Part shown: positions 51,303 to 62,290 of the stretch, one piece after another
Layout of the letters: each line of letters opens with the position of its first letter
Numbering within the stretch: position 1 is the first letter of the stretch
Source of the DNA: Proteus alimentorum
GTDB taxonomy: Bacteria; Pseudomonadota; Gammaproteobacteria; Enterobacterales; Enterobacteriaceae
DNA length: 64,000 nt
Assembly (NCBI RefSeq): GCF_002607735.1
Contig: NZ_NBVR01000043.1
Coordinates: 79,434 to 143,433, forward strand
Direction of reading: 5' to 3'
Program-made: the position numbers and the translations under genes
The notes under the pieces: model-generated
Told to the model about the DNA's origin: nothing
Databases searched by the model: none
What the model saw: the letters and a program-made list of their open reading frames with translations, nothing else

Positions 51303-52139
51303 ATGACAGTTTCCCCTACAAATAAAAAAGTGCGTAAGACGAAAACAACTGCCACTCAAAGTACTGCACAAGGAGGCCCTGTTCAGTCGTTAAGTCGTGG
51401 ACTGACATTATTGGAATATATTTCCGAATCTCCTGGTGGTATCGCCCTAACAGATCTTGCCTTTCAAGCTGGGTTACCCAATTCCACAACACACCGCCTA
51501 CTCACTACACTTCAACAGCATGGTTTTGTTCGTCAAGTCGGAGATTTAGGCTTATGGGTTGTAGGCACACACGCCTTTATTGTTGGCAGTAGCTTTCTAC
51601 AAACCCGCAATCTTTTGGTAATGGTGCATCCTATTTTACGTCAATTGATGGAAGACTCTGGTGAAACCGTTAATCTGGCCATTCTTGACCAAATTGAATT
51701 TGATGCAGTAATTGTCGATCAAGTGCAATGTAATGCGCTAATGCGAATGTCAGCACCTATTGGCGGTAAATTACCGATGCATGCATCCGGTGCAGGTAAG
51801 GCATTCCTTTCTACTTTGCCAGAAAATAAATTACTGCCTTTGCTCCAGAAAAAAGGCTTAATGGCTTATACACCTCACACCCGAACACTCCCTTCTTCTC
51901 TGAAAGAAAACTTAGAGCAAGCTCGTAAACAAGGTTTTTCTTTTGATGATGAAGAACATGCTTTAGGGCTGCGCTGCATAGGTGCTTGCATTTATGATGA
52001 ACACCACCAGCCTTTTGCGGCGATTTCACTTTCAGGCCCAGTTTCGAGAATGACGGACTCACGTATCACTGAATTAGGTGCAATGGTTATCAAAGCAGCA
52101 AAACAAATTAGCCGTGAATACGGTGGTGTAAAAAGTTAA
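51303..52139 (+). CDS. iclR: Glyoxylate bypass repressor IclR
   Basis: Transcriptional repressor of aceBAK. The 278 residues have an N-terminal winged helix (QAGLPNSTTHRLLTTLQQHGFVRQVG spanning about 55-80, read in blocks) and a C-terminal effector domain with IGGKLPMHASGAGKAFLS and DDEEHALGLRCIGACI. Very close to E. coli IclR, with a basic N-terminal tail of its own (KKVRKTKTTATQ). TGGAGTG precedes the ATG. Its presumed target, an IclR box, is found upstream of aceB in this window (59918-59944). Confidence 0.95.
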   Translation: MTVSPTNKKVRKTKTTATQSTAQGGPVQSLSRGLTLLEYISESPGGIALTDLAFQAGLPNSTTHRLLTTLQQHGFVRQVGDLGLWVVGTHAFIVGSSFLQTRNLLVMVHPILRQLMEDSGETVNLAILDQIEFDAVIVDQVQCNALMRMSAPIGGKLPMHASGAGKAFLSTLPENKLLPLLQKKGLMAYTPHTRTLPSSLKENLEQARKQGFSFDDEEHALGLRCIGACIYDEHHQPFAAISLSGPVSRMTDSRITELGAMVIKAAKQISREYGGVKS

Positions 52140-52151
52140 TCTCAATTTTTG

Positions 52152-52179
52152 CCTTCCTTGTCATCAATAACGAGGAAGG
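52152..52179 (+). terminator. Probable terminator after iclR
   Basis: CCTTCCT pairs with AGGAAGG over a 14-base loop, followed by TATTTT. It separates iclR from edd. Confidence 0.65.
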
Positions 52180-52332
52180 TATTTTCCAAAATAAAACGAT
52201 TCAGCTTTGTAAAAAGCCAACTTTTTTCTCTTTATTCCCATCAAATATTAAAAAACTGTTACTTATCACCTTAAAAAATTGATGTCGATCACAGATGTTG
52301 TCTAAGACGTATTAAGAGTATTGCAACTCTTC

Positions 52333-52362
52333 TTGTTACCCGTAACAATGTTACCGGTAACA
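52333..52362 (+). promoter_or_regulatory. Tandem GntR-type operators upstream of edd
   Basis: TTGTTACCCGTAACAA (52333-52348, one mismatch from a palindrome) is directly followed by the perfect palindrome TGTTACCGGTAACA (52349-52362). Both match the gluconate-repressor GntR operator of E. coli. Gluconate-induced expression of edd-eda is therefore likely. Confidence 0.88.
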
Positions 52363-52446
52363 AATACTATAGCGAATTTAAATATTCTCTTTTTTAAAGC
52401 TAATAGTAACGCTCATCACCCTTGTGTGAATAAAGGAAGCATCATT

Positions 52447-54303
52447 ATGACCCCTAAAAATCATGACCCAATTCAGAACGACGTCGTTCCCCTTAACGAA
52501 ACAGTAAAACAAGTGACTGAACGTATTATTGTTCGCTCACAAGCGACTCGTCGAGCTTATCTGAAAAAAATTGAAGCCGCAAAAAGTCAAACAGTACATC
52601 GTGCTCAATTGGCTTGCGGTAATTTGGCTCATGGTTTTGCTGCTTGTCAGGCTGATGATAAAAATCGCCTGAAAAATATGGTTCATAATGACATTGCCAT
52701 TATCACTGCTTACAATGATATGTTGTCAGCCCATAAGCCGTATGAAGATTATCCTCAAAAAATTAAAAAAGCATTACATGCTGTTGGTGCTGTAGGACAA
52801 GTGGCAGGTGGCGTTCCAGCAATGTGCGATGGTGTCACTCAGGGTCAAGATGGGATGGAACTATCGCTCCTCAGTCGTGATGTGATTGCAATGTCAGCGG
52901 CTGTGGGTTTATCCCATAATATGTTTGATGGTGCGCTCTATTTAGGGATCTGCGATAAAATCGTTCCTGGGCTGACTATGGCGGCGCTCTCTTTTGGTCA
53001 TCTTCCTGCGATTTTTGTGCCAGCAGGCCCCATGACAAGCGGTTTACCCAATAAAGAAAAAGTCCGTATTCGCCAACTCTATGCTGAAGGTAAAGTTGAT
53101 CGTAATGCTTTGTTAGAAGCCGAAGCGGCGTCTTATCATAGCATTGGGACCTGTACCTTTTACGGCACAGCAAACTCTAATCAGATGGTCATGGAAATGA
53201 TGGGGTTACATTTACCCGGTGCTTCTTTTGTCCATCCAGATACACCGTTGCGTGATGCATTGACGGATGCTGCGGCAAATCAGATTGTTCGATTAACCGA
53301 AAACGCAGGTAATTATCTTCCTATCGGTCAATTAGTTGATGAAAAAGTCATTGTTAACGGCATTATTGCGCTGCTAACAACGGGGGGTTCAACTAATCTA
53401 ACCATGCATTTAGTCGCCATTGCTCGTGCAGCAGGTATTATTATTAATTGGGATGATTTTTCTGAACTGTCACAAGTTGTTCCTCTTATTGCACGTATTT
53501 ATCCTAATGGCCCTGCCGATATCAACCAATTTCAAGCCGCTGGTGGCATTGCACTGATCATTCGTGAATTATTGAAAAAAGGCTTAATTCATCGTGATGT
53601 AAACACTGTTGCTGGATTTGGTATTGAGCGTTATACCTTAGAACCTTGGTTAAATGACGGCAAACTTGATTGGCGTGAAGGCGCGATAAGCTCTTTAGAT
53701 AAAGAGGTGATTGCTGATATAAATACCCCGTTCTCATCGCATGGTGGCACACAAGTGATGCAAGGTAATTTAGGTCGAGCCGTAATGAAAACCTCTGCGG
53801 TACCTGATGAAAATAAAATTATCGAAGCCCCTGCAATTGTGTTTAATAGTCAACATGATATTGCCGCTAAGTTTGAAGCCGGCGAGCTAAATAAAGATTG
53901 TGTGGTTGTTGTGCGTTATCAAGGACCACAAGCAAACGGTATGCCTGAATTGCATAAACTGATGCCACCTTTAGGTGTATTAATGGATAAAGGCTATAAA
54001 GTCGCATTAGTTACAGATGGCCGACTTTCAGGCGCTTCAGGTAAAGTTCCCGCCGCCATTCATGTTACACCAGAGGCTGTAAATGGTGGTTTATTATCCA
54101 AAGTGCGTGATGGTGATATCATTCGTGTTAATGGTAAAACAGGTGAGTTAACGTTGCTTGTCGATGAGCAAACATTAAATGCTCGCCAAGATGAAATTCC
54201 TGATTTAAGTGCCAATAATACAGGCTGTGGTCGTGAGTTATTCGTTAATTTACGTCGTCATTTATCAGGTGCTGAACAAGGTGCTTGTTGCATTGATTTT
54301 TAA
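52447..54303 (+). CDS. edd: 6-Phosphogluconate dehydratase Edd
   Basis: Iron-sulfur dehydratase making KDPG in the Entner-Doudoroff pathway. The frame runs from 52321, but the ATG at 52447 has AAGGA upstream and lies after the operators. It gives 618 residues (E. coli 603). IlvD/Edd family markers include [57 protein letters not shown] with cluster-binding cysteines, and [19 protein letters not shown]. Followed by eda after 77 bases as an operon. Placement between iclR and aceK differs from E. coli, where edd-eda is beside zwf. Confidence 0.96.
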   Translation: MTPKNHDPIQNDVVPLNETVKQVTERIIVRSQATRRAYLKKIEAAKSQTVHRAQLACGNLAHGFAACQADDKNRLKNMVHNDIAIITAYNDMLSAHKPYEDYPQKIKKALHAVGAVGQVAGGVPAMCDGVTQGQDGMELSLLSRDVIAMSAAVGLSHNMFDGALYLGICDKIVPGLTMAALSFGHLPAIFVPAGPMTSGLPNKEKVRIRQLYAEGKVDRNALLEAEAASYHSIGTCTFYGTANSNQMVMEMMGLHLPGASFVHPDTPLRDALTDAAANQIVRLTENAGNYLPIGQLVDEKVIVNGIIALLTTGGSTNLTMHLVAIARAAGIIINWDDFSELSQVVPLIARIYPNGPADINQFQAAGGIALIIRELLKKGLIHRDVNTVAGFGIERYTLEPWLNDGKLDWREGAISSLDKEVIADINTPFSSHGGTQVMQGNLGRAVMKTSAVPDENKIIEAPAIVFNSQHDIAAKFEAGELNKDCVVVVRYQGPQANGMPELHKLMPPLGVLMDKGYKVALVTDGRLSGASGKVPAAIHVTPEAVNGGLLSKVRDGDIIRVNGKTGELTLLVDEQTLNARQDEIPDLSANNTGCGRELFVNLRRHLSGAEQGACCIDF

Positions 54304-54380
54304 TGTAGACAAGTTTTGAGGCTTAACGAGGAGCAGATTACATTTATTTGCTCACCACTTTCTGATTAGGAAATACAATC

Positions 54381-55022
54381 ATGGATCATTGGAATACAAG
54401 TGCAGAGTCTGTACTAAAATCAGGGCCTGTTGTTCCTGTTATTGTTATCAACCATATTGATGATGCCGTCCCTGTTGCCAAAGCTTTAGTCGCCGGTGGT
54501 GTAAAAGTTTTAGAAGTGACATTACGCACAGAATGTGCAATTGAGGCTATCCGCCGTATTGCAAAAGAAGTTCCTGAAGCCATTGTGGGTGCGGGGACGG
54601 TAATTAACCCCCAACAATTAGCACAAGTCACGGAAGCGGGTGCTCAATTTGCTATTAGCCCAGGATTAACAGAAGCATTACTCAAAGCGGCTGTTGCGGG
54701 AACGATTCCTTTAATTCCAGGTATTTCAACCGTTTCTGAATTAATGCTGGGAATGAGCTACGGTCTAAATGAATTTAAATTTTTCCCAGCAGAAGCCAAT
54801 GGTGGTGTAAAAGCCTTAAAAGCCATTTCAGGGCCATTTTCAAAAATCCGTTTCTGCCCAACCGGAGGAATTTCCCCTGAGAATTATCGTAACTACCTTG
54901 CACTAGAAAGTGTGCTTTGTATTGGTGGTTCTTGGTTAGTGCCTAATGATGCAGTGAAAGCAGGTGATTTCCAACGTATTACTGAATTAGCTAAAGAAGC
55001 CGTTGCGGGCACACAGCGTTAA
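54381..55022 (+). CDS. eda: KDPG/KHG aldolase Eda
   Basis: Cleaves 2-keto-3-deoxy-6-phosphogluconate to pyruvate and glyceraldehyde-3-phosphate. The 213-residue length equals E. coli Eda. The Schiff-base lysine is K133 ([13 protein letters not shown]), with catalytic E45 in VLEVTLRT and ISPGLT and PTGGI phosphate-binding segments. Second gene of the edd-eda operon and terminated by the hairpin at 55054-55085. Confidence 0.96.
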   Translation: MDHWNTSAESVLKSGPVVPVIVINHIDDAVPVAKALVAGGVKVLEVTLRTECAIEAIRRIAKEVPEAIVGAGTVINPQQLAQVTEAGAQFAISPGLTEALLKAAVAGTIPLIPGISTVSELMLGMSYGLNEFKFFPAEANGGVKALKAISGPFSKIRFCPTGGISPENYRNYLALESVLCIGGSWLVPNDAVKAGDFQRITELAKEAVAGTQR

Positions 55023-55053
55023 TTATCCCTGTACAAAAATAGGTTTTATCCAA

Positions 55054-55085
55054 TAAAGATAGGTATCCCCTTGTACCTATCTTTA
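55054..55085. terminator. Bidirectional terminator between eda and aceK
   Basis: TAAAGATAGGTA pairs with TACCTATCTTTA over an eight-base loop, with a T run after it on the plus strand. Confidence 0.88.
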
Positions 55086-55108
55086 TTTTTATCTTTTCCT
55101 AAGGTTAT

Positions 55109-56815
55109 TTATTCAGTAAATCGCTTAGCTTGGGAATAGGCATAAACATCTTCGATATACCCTTCTTTAATTTTTTGCTGTCGTAGTTGCCAATATTCGG
55201 GTGATAAAAGCTCTCGATGTTGCGCTTCAAAATAGTGGCAAACTCGCTTATCACTACATAGAAAATAGCGAAACTCTTCTGGAAAAACATCATTGAGTGC
55301 AACGCTATACCAAGGCTCGCTCGCTAATTCATCTTCAGGGTAACGAGCGGGAGGGATCGCACGAAAATTCATATCTGTCATATAACTAATTTCATCATAG
55401 TCATAGAAAATCACACGATGATGCCGAGTCACACCAAAGTTTTTAAACAGCATATCGCCGGGAAAAATATTCGCCGCAATAAGCTCTTTCAACGCTTGCC
55501 CATAATCTTCAACAACCGCTTTAAGTTGATTGTCATCGCACTGCTCCATATAGATATTGAGCGGTATCATTCTTCGTTCCATATACAGATGACGGATCAG
55601 TATTTTATCGCCTAGATCTTCCAATTTATTGGGGATCTCTTGTTCAAAGATCGCCATTAATTCAGGGCTAATTCTTTTCTTATCGATCACAAAATTCTCA
55701 AATTCTTGAGTATCTGCCATTCGTCCAACACGATCGTGCTCTTTAACCAATTGATAGCACTCTTTTACACGCTCCGCAGTGATCGTTTTTTGTGGTGCAA
55801 ACTTATCTTTGATCACTTTAAAAACACGATCATAAGTCGGTAATGTAAATACCAACATCACCATACCTTTTACGCCGGGCGCTTCAATAAATTGCTCTGA
55901 TGAAAAATTCATAAAGGCAAGGTATTCACGATAGTATTCCGTTTTACCGTGTTTTTGACATCCTATCGACATATAAAGCTCAGCGGTAGATTTGCTCGGT
56001 AATATATCTCTTAGCCATGCCACTAATGCTGCAGGAAATGGAGCATAAACCATAAAATAAGAACGGGCAAAACCAAAGACAATACTCGCTTCATCTGTTG
56101 AGATAAGACAAGTATCAATCAGTAATTGCTGCTCAATATTATGAATGGGTAATAAGAATGGAATATATTGATCATTAATCACTATTTTGCCAATCAACCA
56201 AGCCGCTTTATTACGATAAAAGAGTTCGTTTGCGATATGAAATACCGCACTCTGTAACTGTTCAGAAGAGAACTGGGCAGTAAGTACATGACAAATAGCG
56301 TGAATATCGCGTTGTTTATTTTGCCACGGCAACCGCAAAGGTAAGCGTGATAAAATGTCTTGTAGTAATGTGGGTAAATCACTCTGAATAACAAACTGCT
56401 TTGATAACGGTCGCGGGGCTTGTGTAAAGCGATAAGCTGGTTGTGATGAAAAAACAAATAGATTTTTTTTATTCAATTCACGATGATGAAATAGACGACA
56501 ATAAACAGAATTAAAAAAGCTCTCTGCAATCTCAAATCGAGGATAATTGGGGAGTAATAATGTATAGTTTTCTTTTACTTTTTGTAAAAAAAGACTTTCT
56601 TTATCAATATCATGACGAATACATCTAAGCTGTTCGACCACTAATCCAACATGATTATCATATAAACGGATGCGCTCTTTCATCGCGATTTGAACACCAT
56701 GCCAATCCGCTTGCTCAAAACGATATTGTGCCCCTGAGGTTATCTCAAGGAAGCGACCATATTGGGCATCAAAGCCTTGTAAAATTGTTTGAGCAATTAA
56801 ATCTTCTGGCGTCAT
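55109..56815 (-). CDS. aceK: Isocitrate dehydrogenase kinase/phosphatase AceK
   Basis: Bifunctional enzyme that switches isocitrate dehydrogenase off or on and so sets flux into the glyoxylate bypass. The frame opens at 56842. The ATG at 56813-56815 has GAGG six bases upstream and gives 568 residues (E. coli 578). The kinase-like core includes [28 protein letters not shown] (as adjoining blocks, with the ATP-binding lysine) and [25 protein letters not shown] with the catalytic aspartates. Third gene of aceBAK. A terminator-like hairpin lies just before it. Confidence 0.95.
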   Translation of the reverse strand: MTPEDLIAQTILQGFDAQYGRFLEITSGAQYRFEQADWHGVQIAMKERIRLYDNHVGLVVEQLRCIRHDIDKESLFLQKVKENYTLLLPNYPRFEIAESFFNSVYCRLFHHRELNKKNLFVFSSQPAYRFTQAPRPLSKQFVIQSDLPTLLQDILSRLPLRLPWQNKQRDIHAICHVLTAQFSSEQLQSAVFHIANELFYRNKAAWLIGKIVINDQYIPFLLPIHNIEQQLLIDTCLISTDEASIVFGFARSYFMVYAPFPAALVAWLRDILPSKSTAELYMSIGCQKHGKTEYYREYLAFMNFSSEQFIEAPGVKGMVMLVFTLPTYDRVFKVIKDKFAPQKTITAERVKECYQLVKEHDRVGRMADTQEFENFVIDKKRISPELMAIFEQEIPNKLEDLGDKILIRHLYMERRMIPLNIYMEQCDDNQLKAVVEDYGQALKELIAANIFPGDMLFKNFGVTRHHRVIFYDYDEISYMTDMNFRAIPPARYPEDELASEPWYSVALNDVFPEEFRYFLCSDKRVCHYFEAQHRELLSPEYWQLRQQKIKEGYIEDVYAYSQAKRFTE

Positions 56816-56830
56816 TAACAACCTCACGAA

Positions 56831-56851
56831 AAAGAGGAGCATCCTGCTCCT
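56831..56851 (-). terminator. Attenuator-like hairpin between aceA and aceK
   Basis: AGGAGCA-TCC-TGCTCCT (56835-56851) is followed by CTTTTT on the minus strand. It should partially end transcription before aceK, whose product is needed in small amounts. Confidence 0.78.
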
Positions 56852-56891
56852 GAATTATCACCACAAAAACAGATAACAATATTTTTGGATC

Positions 56892-58199
56892 TTAGAATTG
56901 CTGCTCTTCGGTTGAGCCAGTTAATGCCGTTACCGAAGACATACCACCTTGAATAATCGTCGTGACTTTATCGAAATACCCTGTTCCCACCTCTTGTTGA
57001 TGCGATGAGAAGGTATAACCTTGATTAAGTGCAGCAAACTCTTTTTCTTGCACCTTCTCAACGTAGTGTTTCATACCTTCACCTTTGGCATAATCATGTG
57101 CCAGATCGAACATGTTAAACCACATGCTGTGAATGCCAGCCAAAGTAATAAACTGGAATTTATATCCCATTGCGGAAAGCTCATCTTGGAAATGTGCGAT
57201 CGTGCGATCATCAAGATTCTTTTTCCAGTTAAAGGAAGGCGAACAGTTATAAGCCAGCATTTTTCCAGGATATTTATCGTGAATAGCTTCTGCAAACTTA
57301 GCCGCCATTTTCAGATCAGGCAGTGATGTTTCACACCACACCAGATCAGCATAAGGTGCATAAGCAAGCCCACGACTAATGGCTTGATCAATACCCGCGT
57401 GAGTACAGAAGAAACCTTCAGGTGTGCGTTCTCCTGTTAAGAACGAGCTATCATAAGGATCGCAATCTGAAGTTAAGAGATCGGCAGCATCAGCATCCGT
57501 TCTGGCAACAAGCAATGTAGGTACATCAGACACATCAGCGGCTAAACGTGCAGCAACCAGTTTTTGTACAGCTTCTTGAGTCGGAACAAGCACTTTCCCA
57601 CCCATATGACCACATTTTTTCACTGCTGCTAACTGATCTTCAAAATGAACACCTGCCGCCCCAGCTTCAATCATCGCCTTCATTAATTCAAAGGCATTTA
57701 ATACGCCACCAAAGCCTGCTTCCGCATCAGCCACAATAGGCAGGAAAAAATCAATATAATCTTTATGTTGAGGACCAATACCATTGGACCACTGAATTTG
57801 ATCAGCTCGTCTAAACGTATTATTGATACGTTGAACAACATTAGGAACAGAATCAACTGGATATAGCGACTGATCAGGGTACATGCTTGCTGCGGTGTTA
57901 GCATCTGCAGCCACTTGCCATCCTGAAAGATAAACAGCTTCTAACCCTGCTTTTGCTTGTTGCAACGCTTGCCCACCCGTTAAAGCACCTAATGCATTAA
58001 CATAGCCCTTCTTTGATTTTCCATTTAATGATGACCAAAGCCTTTGAGCGCCACGTCTTGCTAAGGTATGTTCTGGGTTAACCGAACCTCTTAATTTAAT
58101 GACATCTTCAGCGCTATAAGGACGGGTAATGCCTTTCCAGCGAGGTTGTTCCCACTCTTTCTCTAATTGGGCGATTTGCTCTGATCTACTAATAGTCAT
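56892..58199 (-). CDS. aceA: Isocitrate lyase AceA
   Basis: Splits isocitrate to succinate and glyoxylate, the first step of the glyoxylate bypass used on acetate or fatty acids. The 435 residues (E. coli 434) contain the catalytic motif [11 protein letters not shown] with C196, [20 protein letters not shown] and [15 protein letters not shown]. It follows aceB by 69 bases and precedes aceK, so the operon order aceBAK is conserved. Confidence 0.97.
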   Translation of the reverse strand: MTISRSEQIAQLEKEWEQPRWKGITRPYSAEDVIKLRGSVNPEHTLARRGAQRLWSSLNGKSKKGYVNALGALTGGQALQQAKAGLEAVYLSGWQVAADANTAASMYPDQSLYPVDSVPNVVQRINNTFRRADQIQWSNGIGPQHKDYIDFFLPIVADAEAGFGGVLNAFELMKAMIEAGAAGVHFEDQLAAVKKCGHMGGKVLVPTQEAVQKLVAARLAADVSDVPTLLVARTDADAADLLTSDCDPYDSSFLTGERTPEGFFCTHAGIDQAISRGLAYAPYADLVWCETSLPDLKMAAKFAEAIHDKYPGKMLAYNCSPSFNWKKNLDDRTIAHFQDELSAMGYKFQFITLAGIHSMWFNMFDLAHDYAKGEGMKHYVEKVQEKEFAALNQGYTFSSHQQEVGTGYFDKVTTIIQGGMSSVTALTGSTEEQQF

Positions 58200-58268
58200 A
58201 AAAACAGCTCCTATAAATACGGTAGTGATGATGTTTGCAGTTTATAAATACGTTTTGACGTATCTTTT

Positions 58269-59861
58269 TTAATTTAAAAGTTGGTAACCCGGTAAAGTCA
58301 GAAAATCGACTAATTCATCTTGGGTTGTAATCTTATCCATCAAAGAAGCCGCTTCTTTAAAGCGCCCTTCCTCAAAGCGAGTATCACCGACTTCTTGGTG
58401 TATTACTTCAAGCTCTTCTTTCAGCATTTTACGAAAGAGATCTTTCGTCACGACTTGCCCATCAGTCAGGGTTTTTTGATGGCGGATCCATTGCCAAATA
58501 GAGGTACGTGATATTTCCGCTGTTGCGGCGTCTTCCATTAATCCATAGATAGGTACGCAACCATTACCAGAAATCCACGCTTCGATATATTGCACAGCAA
58601 CACGGATATTCGCTCTCATGCCCTTTTCTGTGCGTTCACCAGCACAAGGTGCTAATAACATTTCTGCCGTAATTTTTTCATTACGTTGAACATCAAGTTG
58701 GTTTTGTCGAGATCCTAAAATAGGATCAAAAGCAGCTAATACCGTTTCAGCAAGTCCAGGATGAGCTATCCAAGTGCCATCATGACCATTGGTGGCTTCA
58801 AGCTCTTTATCGTCAAATACCTTTTTCAAAATGATGCCATTTTGCTCAGGATCTCGACTTGGGATAAATGCAGACATTCCGCCCATCGCAAACGCACCTC
58901 GTTTATGGCAAGTTTGAATAAGCAAGCGAGAATAAGCACTTAAGAAAGGTTGAGTCATCGTGATCCCCTGTCTATCAGGTAATACACGATCAGGGTAATT
59001 TTTTAATGTCTTGATATAGCTAAAAATATAATCCCAACGACCACAATTAAGTCCAACAATATGCTCTTTCATATGAAAGAGAATTTCTTCCATTTGGAAA
59101 ACGGCGGGTAAGGTTTCAATTAATACTGTGGCTTTAATGGTGCCTGTCGCCAAGCCAAAGCGCTTTTCAGTGAAATGAAAAACATCACTCCACCATTTAG
59201 CTTCTTGCCATGTTTGCAATTTAGGAATGTAAAAATAAGGGCCACTCCCTTTTTCTAATAAGGCTTTGTGGTTATGGTAAAAATACAAAGCAAAATCAAA
59301 TAATCCCCCTGCAATAGGTTTCCCTTGCCATAGCACGTGCTTCTCAGGAAGGTGGAGCCCTCTTACTCTTGCAATCAAAACCGCAGGTGACGCTTTGAGC
59401 TGATAACATTTGCCTTGTTCATTGGTATAAGAAATGGTGCCCTTGACGGCATCGCGCAAATTGATTTGACCATCAATTACTTTGTCCCATGTGGGCGCTA
59501 AGGAATCTTCAAAGTCCGCCATAAAGACTTTCACATTGGCATTTAGTGCATTGATAACCATTTTGCGATCAACTGGCCCTGTTATTTCAACACGACGGTC
59601 TTGAAGATCTTTAGGTATAGAATTAACTTTCCACTCTGATTGTATAATGGAATTAGATTCCGAAATAAAATTAGGAAGCTCACCATTATCAACCTTATGT
59701 TTCCAGCTATCTCTTTCAGCTAATAAAGCATGGCGTCTATCTGAGAAATGAGATGCTAAATCAATCAAAAATGATTTAACATCATGATTTAATATCTCTT
59801 TATCCTGTTCGCTAAAAGATTGCGTAAAATTTAATTCTTCTGTAGTTAACGGTTGTGACAT
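58269..59861 (-). CDS. aceB: Malate synthase A (AceB)
   Basis: Condenses glyoxylate with acetyl-CoA to malate. The 530 residues (E. coli 533) have the malate synthase signature KDLQDRRVEITGPVDRKMVIN, FMADFEDSLAPTWDKVIDGQ with catalytic acidic residues, VLIETLPAVFQMEEILFHM and NCGRWDYIFSYIK. First gene of aceBAK. Upstream is an IclR-type box. Confidence 0.96.
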   Translation of the reverse strand: MSQPLTTEELNFTQSFSEQDKEILNHDVKSFLIDLASHFSDRRHALLAERDSWKHKVDNGELPNFISESNSIIQSEWKVNSIPKDLQDRRVEITGPVDRKMVINALNANVKVFMADFEDSLAPTWDKVIDGQINLRDAVKGTISYTNEQGKCYQLKASPAVLIARVRGLHLPEKHVLWQGKPIAGGLFDFALYFYHNHKALLEKGSGPYFYIPKLQTWQEAKWWSDVFHFTEKRFGLATGTIKATVLIETLPAVFQMEEILFHMKEHIVGLNCGRWDYIFSYIKTLKNYPDRVLPDRQGITMTQPFLSAYSRLLIQTCHKRGAFAMGGMSAFIPSRDPEQNGIILKKVFDDKELEATNGHDGTWIAHPGLAETVLAAFDPILGSRQNQLDVQRNEKITAEMLLAPCAGERTEKGMRANIRVAVQYIEAWISGNGCVPIYGLMEDAATAEISRTSIWQWIRHQKTLTDGQVVTKDLFRKMLKEELEVIHQEVGDTRFEEGRFKEAASLMDKITTQDELVDFLTLPGYQLLN

Positions 59862-59917
59862 TCTGCATTCCCCTAAAAGCTTTTACACACCTGATTAAGA
59901 TTAATGCAGTTTTCACA

Positions 59918-59944
59918 AAAATCAAAAATGAATTCCATTTTTAT
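59918..59944 (-). promoter_or_regulatory. IclR-type operator of aceBAK
   Basis: Read on the minus strand the segment contains AAAATGGAATTCATTTTTG then ATTTTTGTG. This is close to the E. coli aceB IclR box core (AAAATGGAAATTGTTTTTG), about 60-80 bases upstream of the aceB start. Confidence 0.8.
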
Positions 59945-60160
59945 TTAAATAATTTTTAACAATGTGATTACATCGGTGTTTTTTTATTGTACAAAAATAA
60001 AAATTTCAAAATAACTCTAGGCATCTAGAAAAGATCGATAATCGAAAGAAAAGAGGAAGGTTAATACTTGATGATTTTCACTATATAGCTTTTTCTTATA
60101 TGAATATTCTTCATACACAACATGAAGACCTCGACATTCAAAAAGTTATTAGCTAAATTC

Positions 60161-60184
60161 AGGCTTCTAGATGTCTAGATGTTT
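60161..60184 (+). promoter_or_regulatory. Candidate MetJ box array upstream of metA
   Basis: Three consecutive 8-mers, AGGCTTCT, AGATGTCT and AGATGTTT, resemble the Met box AGACGTCT, which works as tandem repeats. They end 16 bases before the metA ATG. Confidence 0.65.
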
Positions 60185-60200
60185 TTTAGAGGTTATTGAA

Positions 60201-61130
60201 ATGCCAATTAGAGTACCCGATGAGCTACCCGCAGTCAGTTGCTTACAAAAAGAGAATGTCTTTGTTATGACATCCAGCAGGGCGAGGATTCAAGATATTC
60301 GCCCATTAAAAGTGCTTATCCTTAATTTAATGCCAAAGAAAATCGAAACAGAAAATCAATTTCTGCGATTGCTTTCTAATAGCCCTCTTCAAATTGATAT
60401 TCAATTATTGCGTATTGACTCTCGTATTCCTAAAAATACTCCAGTAGAGCATCTCGATACTTTTTATTGTGATTTTGACCAAATTAAAGAACAAAATTTT
60501 GATGGGCTGATTGTCACTGGCGCACCATTAGGGCTAGTTGAATTTGAAGATGTGGCTTATTGGGATGAAATAAAGGAAGTCATTACATGGGCTAAAGAGC
60601 ATGTTACTTCTACACTCTTTATTTGTTGGGCGGCTCAAGCTGGGTTGAATATCTTATACGGCCTGCCTAAATACACGCTAGAACAAAAAATTTCAGGGGT
60701 ATATAGTCATCATACTTGCTCACCATTTTCACTGTTAACTCGCGGATTTGATGAGACTTTTTTTGCTCCACATTCTCGTTATGCCGATTTTCCTATCGAC
60801 TTTATTCAAAATAATACTGATTTGGAGATCCTGGCGACTTCAGATGACGCAGGCGCTTATTTATTTGCATCAAAAGATAAAAGAGTTGTTTTTGCAACTG
60901 GCCATCCAGAATACGATCCCAATACACTCGCAGATGAATATCATCGTGATGTTAAAGCAGGGCTAGATCCTCAATTACCCGAAAACTATTTTCCTAATAA
61001 TGATCCGAGTAAAAAACCAATCGCTTCTTGGCGTAGTCATGGACATTTATTGTTTGCAAATTGGTTGAACTACTATGTTTATCAGATAACACCTTTCGAT
61101 CTTGCCCAAATGAATCCAACATTAGATTAA
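60201..61130 (+). CDS. metA: Homoserine O-succinyltransferase MetA
   Basis: First committed enzyme of methionine synthesis. The frame opens at 60171, but the ATG at 60201 has AGAGG upstream and gives [20 protein letters not shown] and 309 residues, the E. coli length. Class I amidotransferase-like fold with the acyl-cysteine C142 ([10 protein letters not shown]), E237 (GHPEYDP) and [12 protein letters not shown] MetJ-type box array precedes it. Acyl-CoA preference (succinyl versus acetyl) is not settled by sequence alone. A MetY-type enzyme elsewhere in the window usually uses acetyl-homoserine. Confidence 0.94.
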   Translation: MPIRVPDELPAVSCLQKENVFVMTSSRARIQDIRPLKVLILNLMPKKIETENQFLRLLSNSPLQIDIQLLRIDSRIPKNTPVEHLDTFYCDFDQIKEQNFDGLIVTGAPLGLVEFEDVAYWDEIKEVITWAKEHVTSTLFICWAAQAGLNILYGLPKYTLEQKISGVYSHHTCSPFSLLTRGFDETFFAPHSRYADFPIDFIQNNTDLEILATSDDAGAYLFASKDKRVVFATGHPEYDPNTLADEYHRDVKAGLDPQLPENYFPNNDPSKKPIASWRSHGHLLFANWLNYYVYQITPFDLAQMNPTLD

Positions 61131-61134
61131 AGAA

Positions 61135-61161
61135 AAACCCCAAAATCAATTTGGGGTTTTA
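61135..61161. terminator. Bidirectional terminator between metA and gldA
   Basis: AAAACCCCAAA pairs with TTTGGGGTTTT over a five-base loop, between convergent genes. Confidence 0.92.
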
Positions 61162-61186
61162 AGATAATCATTTACCAAACTAAGAA

Positions 61187-62290
61187 TTATTTATAACGAT
61201 GCGCTAATGCGTTAGCTGCAATCATTGCATTATAAACATCTTCTTCAGTCACTCTCATTGGCATATTACCCATAGTGTCACCTTCAGCACAGGCGATTTT
61301 AGCAACAGTGCGCCATTCACTTTCAATGAATTCTTTCATGCCCATATCTTCAAGTGTTAGTGGTAATTCTGCTGCTTTAATAATACGGATTACTTCATCA
61401 ATTTCTTCTTGTGGTGCATTTTCTAACACTAATTGAGTTAATAAACCAAATACTACTTTTTCACCATGTTGGACACGGTGTAAAGACTCGACCGCAGACA
61501 TACCATTATTTACTGCGTGAGCAGCCGCTAAGCCACCGGCTTCCGCACCAACCCCACTAAGGTAGATTGTCGCTTCAATTGTTTGCTCTAACGCAGGAGT
61601 AGTAATTTTATGACGAATAGCATCCATTGCTTTATCAATATTTTCACTTAACATTTCAAAGCAAAGTTGTGCTAAACCTAGGCCTGTACGTGATGGACGT
61701 TGATTGACTAAGTTTAAGCCATCTGCTTGATAGCAAGCACGCGCTTCAAAGTAAGTTGCTAGGGCATCACCAACACCTGCTGAGAAAAAGCGCTGTGGGG
61801 CAGACGCAATAATAGCAGTATCAGCAATAACAACATCTGGATTTTGTGGTAAGAATAAATATTTATCAAACTCACCATTTTCTTTGTACAACACAGATAA
61901 TGCAGTACAAGGTGCGTCAGTTGAAGCGATAGTTGGGAATAAAATAACAGGAATGTGCTGGTAATAAGCAACCGCTTTAGACACATCTAATGTCTTACCG
62001 CCCCCAATACCAATAATAACGTTCGCTTTATTTTCAACAGCAATTTTACCAAGGCGATTAACTTCTGCCTCAGTACATTCGTAATTAAATTTTTCAACCA
62101 ACGAAACAATGCCATTTTCTTTTAGAGAAGGAGCGGCTTCTTTAGTTACTTTTTCTAAAAAAAACTCATCACTAATAATAAATGCATTATCACCAAAATC
62201 TTTTACATATTTACCGACAGAAGAGAGTAATTGGCTGCCAATAAAGAATTTTTTTGGCGAAGTTACAGAGCGAGGTAATATAGATGACAT
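61187..62290 (-). CDS. gldA: Glycerol dehydrogenase GldA
   Basis: Zinc-dependent NAD+ enzyme oxidising glycerol to dihydroxyacetone, used in anaerobic glycerol metabolism. The 367-residue length equals E. coli GldA. Markers are GIGGGKTLDVSKAVAYY (NAD binding, about 96), TIASTDAPCTALSVLY, GVGDALATYFEARAC and AAAHAVNNGM with HRVQHGEKV (zinc histidines). Stands alone, 26 bases from the metA terminator. Confidence 0.92.
   Translation of the reverse strand: MSSILPRSVTSPKKFFIGSQLLSSVGKYVKDFGDNAFIISDEFFLEKVTKEAAPSLKENGIVSLVEKFNYECTEAEVNRLGKIAVENKANVIIGIGGGKTLDVSKAVAYYQHIPVILFPTIASTDAPCTALSVLYKENGEFDKYLFLPQNPDVVIADTAIIASAPQRFFSAGVGDALATYFEARACYQADGLNLVNQRPSRTGLGLAQLCFEMLSENIDKAMDAIRHKITTPALEQTIEATIYLSGVGAEAGGLAAAHAVNNGMSAVESLHRVQHGEKVVFGLLTQLVLENAPQEEIDEVIRIIKAAELPLTLEDMGMKEFIESEWRTVAKIACAEGDTMGNMPMRVTEEDVYNAMIAANALAHRYK

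Larger units (their letters stand above)
59862..60200. promoter_or_regulatory. aceB/metA divergent regulatory region
   Basis: About 340 bases between divergent operons. It holds the IclR-like box on the aceB side and MetJ-like boxes on the metA side. The middle (about 59960-60150) is AT-rich with no other clear site. Confidence 0.6.

Noticed and set aside
52321..52446. N-terminal extension of the edd frame
   Set aside because: It runs through the GntR operators; the ATG at 52447 has a ribosome site and matches the family.
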